Assembly (NCBI GenBank): GCA_003971905.1 | Contig: RSEE01000010.1 | Coordinates: forward strand, 62,001 to 126,000 | DNA from: Moniliella sp. 'wahieum' | Taxonomy: Eukaryota > Basidiomycota > Moniliellomycetes > Moniliellales > Moniliellaceae | DNA length: 64,000 bases | Direction: 5' to 3' | In this document: one piece after another, positions 24,231-34,164 of the stretch | Position numbering within the stretch: position 1 is the stretch's first letter | Layout of the letters: every line of letters starts with the position of its first letter | The notes under the pieces: model-generated | What the model was told of the DNA's origin: nothing | Seen by the model: the letters and a program-made list of their open reading frames with translations, nothing else | The model's database searches: none | Translations under genes and position numbers: made by a program

Positions 24231-24674
24231 TGTGCTGCCTCGCCTGTGCACAGCAGCGCACGACCCAGCGCATCGGCTGAGCATCGGTGGGGCCTGGCCG
24301 GCAACCGACACCGATTGCCCCGCAGGGATCTGCGGCCGCCTCCGCAGCCGGTATTGTGGTGCATGGAATGCAAATACTTCTACGCCTCTCAGCGCTCATG
24401 ATCTCATGGCGACGACATGCACGTGTCTGATCCGCCGCAGCCTAGTATACATACCGGATGCACTAACAATATACGCCCTCTTTATATCCTCTTCCCCTCC
24501 CACCCTGAGGCCTGACTGCTGCATCCCGCTTCATCCCGCCATCCCAACAAACCCTCATTCCGCCCTCGCCACATCACACACCGCACCTCGCCCCTGTTCA
24601 ACCAACCTTCAGCCCCCCACACCCATTGAACCCACTACCGAAACGAGAAGCGTTTCCTCCATCATACTGTCCCC

Positions 24675-25519
24675 GTGTACCTACCCCCACGCACAGCAAG
24701 GACTCTAGTGGTTCCCATGACAAAAAAGGGTTCACCGTGTCCCGGTGGAAGATCCTTCTGGGTACGTCTCCTCTCCTACCTCCTAACCCCCCGACAAGCA
24801 CAGCATGCATGCTGACCACTGTTGCAACTGGCCGTCATCGTACCGACAACAGAATTCTTCGTGCCCTTCATTGCCGTCTTCGCTTACTTGTCGTCGTGTT
24901 GTATGGGAGAAACTGGTTGTTGGCCTGCAACCACATGTGGCAGCGCTGTCGTCGCAATTTAGCATCAACTATTAGTAGCGCACGCAAAATAAGCGTCCCA
25001 ACCATTGCGTTAGGTCAAATGGTGAGACCTCTCTCTCTCCCCATCGTGACCGAGCCGAACTAACTTCCCCTTCTCCCCTCTCACCCGCTACGTTGGGTAT
25101 CTCTCAACGACCAGAAATCCAAAGTCGGCGCTTTCTTCGCGCGCTTAACCCCCACCCACAAACGCAAGTCCAGCCTCCCCTCGCCCACGACGAAGAAAGC
25201 AATGCGCAGTCCTACCCCGGAGACTTCTCCTCCGCCTGTACGCCATCCCGCTCCAAGTGGACGGGCCTCCAAGTTCCTCACCTGCAACGACAACCATCCT
25301 CAGCAACCACAGCCACATCGAAGAAGGATCTGCTCGACACAGCCTCGGGCACGACACATACCCCCACCCCATCCATCTTTTCTGCCAACTCTTCAAGCCC
25401 GCGCTCTCCCCGCCGATGGAGAGCAAAAAAGATATCGAACTACGGAGGTCCCCGAGGTCGGGCCTATCCCCCCCTCCCCGCCTCCGCCGGCCTACATGCC
25501 CCCCGGTTCCCATCACTAG
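24675..25519 (+). pseudogene. Array gene copy 1 (membrane protein)
   Basis: First and probably decayed copy of an unrecognised family. The codon aligned with the ATG of copies 2-3 is GTG here. Exon 1 runs to 24761 (SGSHDKKGF, SRWKILL), intron 1 24762-24852 (GTACGT donor, CAACAG acceptor), exon 2 24853-25021, intron 2 25022-25114, exon 3 25115-25519. Exon 2 begins with a hydrophobic segment (FFVPFIAVFAYLSS) and continues, one frame over, with the basic MWQRCRRNLASTISSARK and VPTIALGQM. Exon 3 has KVGAFFARLTPTHKRKSS, a Ser/Thr/Pro-rich body and the end PPPPAYMPPGSHH. The best reading is a short N-terminus, one membrane span, a basic stretch and a disordered tail with a PPxY-type motif. Function unknown. 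Confidence 0.55.
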
Positions 25520-26673
25520 AGTATGAATATTAGGATGCTGGCCCCAGTACTCCTTCGTGTGTACTTACTAGGGAAATCCATGCATAGAGACCTTTCTCCT
25601 CGGTGGGAGTATGACCGCCCTCGGTGACGTCGCCATCACTGTGAGCCAGAAGACGAGGGGCAAGCCAATGAGGTTCGTATATAGTGGCGAGTCAACAGTT
25701 CAGCAGTGGTGTTGACACCATATCGTATACCTGCAAGGGAGCCGATTATCGATAAACAGCAACAGCACCGCAATGATGAGATGAAGCCTGGAGCAATGTG
25801 GTGAACCTCTCAGGGCGAAGATGAAGAGACGCTCTCCCACCACTATCGGCGCTCGCCCTATAGTGGTGTGATGGTGGTGGTGGTCTAACCCAATCGCGAA
25901 CACCTCTGCAGGGACATACAGTCCCCTTTTGTCGCGACTGGGCCAGATGCCGAGACCAAAAGGAAAAACGAAAACATCGAGCTCCTACGCCTGTCTGTGG
26001 AGTCCCTCTCAGAGCGTTGGTCAAACGCACTAGCCACACGGTGCCTGGCGTTGTTGCGCCCTGTGGTCAATTCACCCGCAACCAGATGACACCTACTGAC
26101 TGAAAGAGCTAGGGGAGCTGTTCACGATCACGGAGTGTGAACGAAGAATCGAGTGGAAATGATGTCGGTCGTGGTGAGAAGACAGGAGGACGACCAGGCT
26201 ATAGCCACCGGAGCACATATGGACGGCGCAGGCGCGCAGCAGCACCACTGGCCTTCTAGGGCCACCATGGCACAGTGTCTGTGTAGGTCAAGCTATCATC
26301 GACATCTCACGCCACGCATCACCCATCACACGTCACACCAACGTTTAACACGAACTGATATTAGGCCGTAGCCTTAGGGGCGAACACCTGCCTGCGGCTG
26401 TCTCCGCAACTGGCTGGAAAAACAAGACTGTATTTACAACCGATACCTATTTTGCTTAATGCTGCGATCTCTCATATACACCATCCTAGTAGCCCTTCTT
26501 GTTGCCCCACTCCCAATTGCTTCATCACTGGCACCACCATCCCCAAACCATTGTTGTCCCCCCTCGCACACAACACAATCCGCATCTTCCCCCCCTGTTC
26601 AACAACCACCAGCCCCTCACACACCATTTAACTCGCTACCGAAACTAGAACGTTTCCTCCATCATATGTTCCC

Positions 26674-27543
26674 ATGTACCTACACCCACGCAACAGCAAG
26701 GACTCTGGTGATTCCATCACAAGAAAGGGTTCACCGAGCCCTGGGTGAAGGCACTTCTGGGTACGTCTCCTCTCCTACCTCCGAACTCCCCGACAAGCAC
26801 AGCATGCATGCTGACCACTGTGCAACTGGCCTTCATCTTACCGACAACAGCATTCTTCGTACCCGTTGTTGGCTTCTACGTGTTAATTGCCATCGTGGCG
26901 TATGGGGAACTTGGTTCTTGGCGTGCAAACACATGTGGCAGCGTTGTCGTCGCAATTTAGCATCAACTATTAGTAGCACACGCAGATGGGTGGGCAGTAA
27001 CGTCATGCCAACCATTAAAATTGCCTTTGGTCAATGGTGAGATGACCTCTCTCTTTTCATCCTGACGGAGTCGAACTAACTCCCCCTTCCCCCTCGAACT
27101 CGCTATGCGTTATTGGGTTATCTTCAACGACCAGAAATCCAAAGTCGGTACTTTCTTCACGCGCGTCCGCCCCACTCACAAACGCAAGTCTAGCCTCCCC
27201 TCGCCGGACGACGGAAGCAACGCGCAGTCCTACCCCGGAGACTTCTCCTCCGCCCCTATGCCATCCAGTTCCAAGTGGACGGGCCTCCAAGTTCCTCAGC
27301 TGCACGACAACCATCCTCAGCAAGCACAGCCACCTCGAAGAGGCCCTGCTCGATACAGCTTCGGGCATGACACATAATAATACACCCCACGCCATCCATC
27401 TTTTCTGCCAACTCTTTTCAAGCCCCCTCTCTCTCTCGCCGATGGAGATGGCAAGGATATCGAACTAATTGATTCCCTGAGTCGGGCCTATCCCCCCCTC
27501 CCCGCCCCCGCCGGCCTACATTCCCCCCGGTTCTCATCGCTAG
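26674..27543 (+). CDS. Array gene copy 2 (membrane protein)
   Basis: Second copy. ATG 26674 aligns with copy 3. Exon 1 ends KALL before GGTACGT at about 26760; exon 2 starts after the CAACAG acceptor near 26852 with a strong membrane span (FFVPVVGFYVLIAIVAYG), followed in another frame by MWQRCRRNLASTISSTRRW and MPTIKIAFGQ. Intron 2 has a GTGAGA donor near 27037. Exon 3 begins KSKVGTFFTRVRPTHKRKSS, contains SSAPMPSSSKWTGLQVPQL, and ends PAYIPPGSHR at 27543. At least three frame changes relative to the consensus of the copies, so it may be dead, although the window as a whole carries indel errors. Not recognised as any known family. Confidence 0.55.
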
Positions 27544-28683
27544 AGTATGAATTAGGAGCTGGCTCCAATACTCCTTCGTGTGTGCTTACTAGGAACCTAT
27601 AATTGAATGCATAATTATATGTTGAGACCACACCGCGGATCCATTCATAGAGACTTTTCTCCTCTGTGGGAGTATGACTGTAGGCTGCCTCGGTGACGTC
27701 GCCACCACTACGAGCCCTAAGGACCCATGTAGCAGATTATCGATAACCAGCATCCGCAATGAGATGAGATGAAACCTGGAGCCCTGTTGTGGGTGAACCT
27801 CTCAGGGCGAAGACGAAGAGGCGCTCGCCCTATAGTGGCAGTGATGATGGTGGTCCAACCCAATCGCGAACACATCTGCAGGGACACATACAGCCCCCTC
27901 TTGTCGCGACTGGGCCAGAAGCGGAGACCAAAAGGAAAAACGAAAACGAAAACATCGGAGCTCCTACGCCTGTGTATAGAAGCGGCTTAAGGGAGCGGGG
28001 CGTTGGTCAAAAGCACTGACTAGCCACACGGTGGTCTGGCCTTGTTGCGCCCTGTGGTCAATTCACCGCAACCAGATGACACCTACTGACCGTAAAGAGC
28101 TAGGGGGAGCTGTTCACGATCACGGAGGGTGAACGAAGTATCGAGTGGAAGTGGTGTCGGTCGTGGTGAGAAGACAGGAGGGGAAGCGACGACCACTATA
28201 GCCACTGGAGCACATGTGGACGGCGCAGGCGCGCTGCCAACACTGCACTGGCCTAGGGCCAACCGTCGCACAGGGTCTGTGTAGATCGTTATCATCGACA
28301 TCTCACGCCAAGCGTCACCTATGCATCACGCGTCAAACAATGTTTAACACGAAACTGATATTAGGCCTTAGCCTTAGGGGCGAGAACCCCTGCCTGCGGC
28401 GTCTCCGCAACTGGCTGGAACAATAAGACATGTTATTTACAACACGATACCTATCTTGCTGTAATGCTGCGATCTCTCATATACACCCATCCTAGTAGCC
28501 CTTCTTGTTGCCCACACTCCCAAATTGCTTCATCACTGGCACCACCATCCCACACCTGATTGTTGTCCCCCTCGCCACACAACACATCCGCATCTTCCCG
28601 CCCTGTTCAACCAACCACCAGCCCCCACACACCATTGAACCCACTACCGAAACCAGACGCGTTTCCTCCAACATATTGTACCC

Positions 28684-29563
28684 ATGTACCTACAACCACG
28701 CAACAACAAGGACTCTAGTGATTCCCATGACAAAGACGAATTCAAAGGGCCCTGGTGGAAGGCCCTTCTGGGTACGTCTCTTCTCCTACCTCCTAACTCC
28801 CGACAAGCACTGCATGCATTTGCTGACCACGGTAACTGGCTTTAAACCGTACCGACAACCAGAATTATTTATGCCCAGTCTTATCTTCTTCGGGATAATT
28901 GTCCTCCTGATGTGCGGGAAGCATGCTATCGGCGTGCAAAGAGTACATGAGGCGACGTCGTCGCAATGAAACATCAACGAGTCCACGCAGATGGTGGGCA
29001 AGAAACGTTGTGCCAACCATTAAAGTTGCGTTTTGTCAAATGGTGAGATGACCTCTCTCTTTCCATCCTGACGGGGTCGAACTAACTCCCCCTTCCCCCC
29101 TCGAATCCGCTATACGTTGGGTTATCTTCAACGACCACAGAAATCCAAAGTCGGCACTTTTTTCACGCGCTTCCGCCCCACCCACAAAGGAAGTCCAGCC
29201 TCCCCTCGCCGGACGACGAAGAAAGCAATGTACAGTCCGCCCCCGGAGATTCTCCTCTGCTCCTATGCCATCCAGCTCCAAGTGGACGGGCCTCCAAGTT
29301 CCTCACCTGCAACGACAACCATCCACAGCAAGCACGGCCACCTCGAACAAGCCCTTGCTCGATACTGCTTCGGGAACGACACATACCCCCACGCCATCCA
29401 TCTTTTCTGCCAACTCTTTCAAGCCCCCTCTTCCCTCGCCGATGGAGATGGCAAGGATATCGAGCTAACGGAGCTCCCCGAGATCGGACCTATCCCACCG
29501 TCTTCGCCTTCCCCGCCCTCCCCGCCCCCGCTGGCCTACGTTCCCCCCGGTTCTCATCGCTAG
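28684..29563 (+). CDS. Array gene copy 3 (membrane protein)
   Basis: The best preserved copy at its 5' end. ATG 28684 opens MYLQPRNNKDSSDSHDKDEF and FKGPWWKALL; splicing at about 28771 (G|GTACGT) to the CAACCAG acceptor near 28861 joins in phase to a membrane span (LFMPSLIFFGIIVLLMCG). One frame over lies a strongly basic YMRRRRRNETSTSPRRWWAR with VVPTIKVAFCQM. Intron 2 follows (GTGAGA). Exon 3 has KVGTFFTRFRPTHKG, SSSKWTGLQVPHLQRQPS, TASGTTHTPTPSIFSANS and the end PPPLAYVPPGSHR at 29563. With the span next to Arg residues on its C-terminal side, the positive-inside rule predicts a short outside N-terminus and a cytosolic tail. No signal peptide. Function unknown. Confidence 0.6.
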
Positions 29564-30674
29564 AGTATGGAACATTAGGATGCTGATGACACCAATGCTC
29601 CTTCGTGTGTGCTTCCTAGGGAGCCTAGTTGAATGTCTATTATGTGACCGCAGTGATGGATCCTTGCGTAGAGACCCTCTCTGCTTCTCTTTGTCGTCGT
29701 ATTTACACGCGGAACTACTCATCATTCAAAAACAGTGTATTGCGAGTGTATCATGTCCAAACCCTGGGTGAACGTAGGAACGAGACAATTCCATTGAACA
29801 AAATGGAGAAGATGACGACGACGGTTAACGATCCAGCCTGTGAGACAGAGGTTATGTTTAGTATGCGGTAGTCAAGCGGAAGACCTTCTCCTCGGTGGGT
29901 GTTTGATATGAATGCAGACTGTCTCTCGGTGACGTCGCTGCCACAGTGAGCGAGAAATAGGAGGGCAAGCCAATGAGGTTTGAGTTCTAGGGAAGAACGC
30001 TGCGGGATACGGCGATGACTCGGAGGTGTCCGGCACGAGTTTCTGTCTCCGGGTGGGGAAGAAGAGTGTGAGTCCAGGGACGGACGAAGCGGTGTACGCG
30101 CGACTTGACTACGAGCACCGATGGAAAAGCCAACTCGCCGACACGTCAGCAGTAGGAGGGACATTCAACCGTCAGTCGCGATTGGGCCTGTTGCGAGAAG
30201 AAAAGGGAATCAGAAGCAGGAAAACATCGGAGTTCCTACGTCTGGAAAAGCATGAGATCTGAGAGGGGCGTCGATCAAACGCACGAGCCAGGTCTGGCCT
30301 AACAATGGTATAGGGGGCTAGGCACACCAGGCACACCAGGCTCACTAGCACATCCTCTGTCTGCGGCTGTCTCCGCAGTTAGAAAAGCAAAGCTTATTTA
30401 CACCACCTCTATTATGCCGATTTGCATTCACATAATTTACAGAGCTTATTTATAAAAGCGCACGAGGGCTCTGATGCTCTCTGCAACATACACCCATCCT
30501 AGTGTGGCCCTTTTTGCTGCTCCACCCCTTTTAATCGCTTCATCACCATCCCCATCCCAAAACCATTTATCCCTCGGTCGCCACACACTCTGTTTTTCAA
30601 CCCTCATCAATTCCCAGCCCTCTCCCACACAGCAACCTCGTGCCAAAAGAGAGTTTCATCAGTACCTTGTCCTC

Positions 30675-31526
30675 ATGGATCCACAACCACCCAAGAGCAG
30701 CCCCAGTGGCTCCCCTCACAAAAACGGGAACGGCCACTTCTGGTGGAACGCCGTTTTGAGTACGTCTGCACCTATAAACAATCTCTTCTCAACCGGGGCG
30801 ACGGGGGGCACACACCTTCTGACCCACAACCCTTGTCGTATTGCCGGCAACAGTTGTCGTCTTGCCCATGATTGCCGCTGCTGTCGTACTTATAATGCTG
30901 ATGAACGGGAGGGCTATGTGGCGGTGCAATTGCTGAAAGGCGTCTCGCAATTTCCGAGCACCTGTACCACGCGCCGATGGTATGAAATACGCGTACCAAC
31001 CATTTCATTCGGACAAATGGTGAGATGATGACCTCCCTCTTCTTTTTCCACTGTCACCATACAAGCCGAGCTAACCCCCCCCCCCCCCCCCCCCCCGATC
31101 AGAAAGCCAAAGTGGGATCCTTCTTTGCCTGCTACCAGCCCACCCACAAACGCAAGTCTAGCCTCCCCCCTCGCCACGACGAGGAAAGCAACGTACAGTC
31201 CTACCCCGGAAACTTCTCCTCCGCCCCTATGCCATCCAGCTCCAAGTGGATGGGGCCCCACTTTCCTCACCTGCACCGACAACCATCCTCAGCAACCACA
31301 GCCACTTCGAAGAAGGCCCTGCTCGATACAGCTTCGGACACGACATATACCCCCACGCCATCCATCTTTTCTGCCAACTCTGTCAAGCCCCCGCTCTCCC
31401 TCGTCGATGGAGATGGTAACGATATCGATTTACCTGAGCCCTGAGCTCCCTGAGCGCCCGGAACTTCCGCCCATCTCACTCTCCCCCCCGTTGCCAGCCT
31501 ACTTCCCTCCAACCTCCCATGACTAG
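30675..31526 (+). CDS. Array gene copy 4 (membrane protein)
   Basis: The most diverged copy. ATG 30675 gives MDPQPPKSSPSGSPHKNGNG and HFWWNAVL; the intron (GTACGT donor near 30758, CAACAG acceptor near 30852) joins to IVVLPMIAAAVVLIMLMNGR, a membrane span. A later block, one frame over, reads RRWYEIRVPTISFGQM as in the other copies. Intron 2 (GTGAGA donor near 31022) contains a long poly-C run just before its acceptor (31074-31096). Exon 3 reads KVGSFFACYQPTHKRKSS, SSSKWMGPHFPHLHRQPS, SANSVKPPLSLVDGDG and ends PAYFPPTSHD. The N-terminal sequence differs from copies 1-3 while the span, basic patch and tail are kept, so selection or gene conversion seems to have acted on the latter parts. Confidence 0.6.
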
Positions 31527-32558
31527 GCACCAGAATCCAGTCTGCTTCAACCTATGCGCTCAAGCTATCGCACAAATGGGCGTGTACTATGCATCCACAT
31601 GCGCCCAGACACTATCCGACCAAGTCCATTCTGTCGACCTGGAGTTCAAGGTACAAGAGTCTGCCCGAGATTTCGCTCGGGCGGAGAAGGGCAAATGAGC
31701 AAGTGCCGCGTCGGTGTCCTGCGTCTCCCAGGCCAGCCAGGGGTATATAGGTGCCTAAGGAAATCGTGCTCTTCTCAGATCTCACTCACTCCATCCGTGG
31801 GCAAAAACCTCGTCCTCACGAATCCGACTCGAACTGCGCAGGCGGAGCAGTTCGTTTGTGGGTGCAGTGGAGTGTTGCAACGCATGAGTTGTCCGCGGGC
31901 GTGTAGTATACGCCGTTGAGCGTTGAATTCCAACGTTGACCAGTTGCGCATGCCTTGCGTGTCCATTGAAGTCATAAGCTTCCCTTGTTTACCGGAGGCA
32001 AGTGCCCCAGCCCGACTCCTCGTACTCTCGCTCACATAATAGATTGTTTCGCTTCCACCCTCGTCTTCTCACCTCAAGGCAGAGAGGAAGGCACCTGAAC
32101 CACTGTGTGTTCCAACCGCAACAGTGGCACATGCGTTGGATCTACCCGAGCTCAAGTCCTAACGAAGGAAGCCCTTGAATGCCATTATTATATACCTTCC
32201 GGGCTGACTGCTCCTCCATGAAGGTAGTCATGAGGGAGAGGCACCTGGCCTACCTTATCACCACCTGTACAGATTCTTGACTTCTGTCACAATCCGCGTT
32301 CGGGACTAGCTCCATGCCTAATCAGTGAGGGAATAAGGAGGCTGGGCTACCTTCCTCGTTCACTCTCTCGTCGCACCTATGACCAATAGAAAGATAGGAC
32401 GTGCAACGTGCCATCACAGCACCATCATTTTGAGGGGCGAGCTAACATGCGGTTCGGTCGAGGCAAGGCCAAGTGGACGAGCCACATGTTCTCCACCCAC
32501 GCGCATATATGTAGGAACAGCGCCACAAGAGGGGCAACTGATCTTGACCGGCGAGCAT
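31527..32558. other. Intergenic between array and RPS21
   Basis: No recognised gene. Right boundary of the tandem array, then the 3' flank of RPS21. A 121-codon plus-strand frame at 31554-31919 has no family features. Confidence 0.4.
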
Positions 32559-32923
32559 TTACTTTTGGTAGCTCCAAACGTTGCGCAGCACTGCACATTC
32601 CGACAAGGCACGTCAGTCAGCACAACTGTCCCACTCCTCCTAGTCCTCCCCCCACCTGATCATGAAATGATGCGATGGAAAATGAACGTACAGCCCTCCT
32701 GGGTAGCAAGGCGGTTGATCGAGTCGTCGCTCTCCCCCGACTTGCGAACAAAGCCCGAGATGGCAAACACCGTCGACGCGCCGGGCACAGCACGGCCCTG
32801 CTCGTCCACGTCAGCAACGGCAATCTGGACCGAAGCGTGGTCCTTGGCCTGGAGGATACGGCCAGTGGCAGCGCACTTCCGGGGGACGTAGAGGTCCACG
32901 AGCTGGTGCTTGTCGTTTTCCAT
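32559..32923 (-). CDS. RPS21: 40S ribosomal protein eS21
   Basis: Small-subunit protein needed for 3' maturation of 18S rRNA precursor. Exon 1 32692-32923 and exon 2 32559-32590, separated by a 101-nt intron 32591-32691 (GTACGT donor, GTGCAG acceptor, phase 1). The product is 87 residues, the family length. It opens [20 protein letters not shown], then [19 protein letters not shown] and [16 protein letters not shown], and the short second exon completes [12 protein letters not shown]. An ATG further upstream (33001) would add a Pro-rich tail foreign to the family, so 32923 is the start. The frame is clean, in contrast with the other ribosomal protein genes here. Confidence 0.96.
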
Positions 32924-34164
32924 TCTTGCGGTAGCGGGGAAAAGGTAGGGTGGGAAGGGGGCGGGGAGAGGGGGCGGCGCGCCAGCTGGGGTCCAGAACA
33001 AGGAGGCGGGGCTTCATTGCGCCACAGAGACAGTGCCAGGCAGGCGCAGGGGCAGTATGGCCTGTGGCAACCCTATTATTTGCGTGCTGGCTGCGGCAGG
33101 TGACTTTTAGTCACGGCACGCCTTGCCCAAGCCGATGCATTCCACCTGGGGCGTGGAAGCGCCAAGCCTGGTTTAATTAACCGGCTACCGGGTCGGCACC
33201 AACGCCCCAGGGGCGAGTGGGGCGGGTGAAATAACGATTGCGGCGGCGCTGCCCTTGCGGTTGACCCGCTTTGCGATGGTCGATGACAGATGACACATCG
33301 CGCCGGGCTGTGCGCCGTGGGGAGCGTGTGGGCAGCTGCCCTGCAGATGGCCATCCACATGGAGACGGTTCGGGCTTAGCCATTGAGGCAGGTGTTGCTG
33401 ACGTGCTGACGCTTTCTGGCGGGCGAAGCTTGAAGCTTGGAGCATGGCGGGGGGAGATATCTGGCTTGAAGCTTCACTTGAAGCTTGGACGTAACGCGTG
33501 AAGCCAGGCTGGGTCTGAGATCGCCGTCTCAGATTCTGAGATGCGAGCGATCTCAGGCGAGCTGCTCCGTCTGCGGTGCTCGATATCGGCTCCTAGCCCC
33601 CGGGGCAGTAGGGGTCTGGCGGAGGATGCGCCTCACATGTCACACATGTCACATCGCTATGAGAAGCCCAGGCCGAGCGCGCGTTGAGCGCTGAGCAGGG
33701 GGACCAAAGCGAAGCACTGGACATGATGCATGACATGCGCAGTGTGCCCAGGCAGGTAATGCGCATGACAGGACAGCGCCAATGATTAATGATCGACATC
33801 CCTTCCCTGGAATCAGACGTGGGTGGCGAACACCACACGTGCGCATCCGTCAGCATGCCCACTGGTGCCACCCGCTAAGCCCAACTCAGCGCGGAGCACA
33901 GCGGGGACAACGCCGTCTTCTGGGCCGCCGGCCTGATATATTCCCACATGTTGCCAATAGGCGGTGGCGTTGTGGCTCCCTTCTCTGCGTACTAGCTGTA
34001 CCCTCCGTCGCCTCATCGATCATCAGATCTCAGATCTTATATCGCCCTCCCGCCACAGTAGGCGTCACGCCGTCACGCCCGTCCGGCCCCACCCCTCCGT
34101 CAACTCAGCACCCTTTGTGGCAGCTGTGTCTTCTGCCCCACCTCCCCCGCCTCGCCTCCCCGCC
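32924..34164. other. Divergent intergenic RPS21 / membrane protein gene
   Basis: No gene supported. Contains a cluster of AAGCTTGAAGCTT-type direct repeats (33425-33490), a CTCAGATTCTGAG palindrome (33528-33540), CACATGTCAC doublets at 33633-33653, and GATGCATGACATG at 33725. The long plus-strand frame through 33782-34804 is a GC-rich chance frame in its first half; its end overlaps the next gene. Confidence 0.45.

Larger units (their letters stand above)
24231..31530 (+). repeat. Four-unit tandem segmental duplication, about 2.0 kb each
   Basis: Four head-to-tail units share sequence over most of their length. Using the conserved exon 2/intron 2 junction as a marker (25022, about 27037, about 29042 and about 31022), the periods are about 2015, 2005 and 1980 bp. 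Each unit has a short inverted repeat TGCGG-n5/6-CCGCA (24331-24346, 26393-26408, 28395-28409, 30362-30377), an AT-richer leader, one gene with two introns, and a 3' block. Units 1-2 and 2-3 share long spacer blocks (for example the run around GTCGCGACTGGGCCAGA at about 25930 and 27900). Unit 4 is the most diverged. Head-to-tail order suggests growth by unequal exchange. Confidence 0.9.

Noticed and set aside
25202-25526. Array exon 3 frames as stand-alone secreted proteins
   Set aside because: No signal peptides, and all four copies show the same upstream splice acceptor and preceding membrane-span exon.
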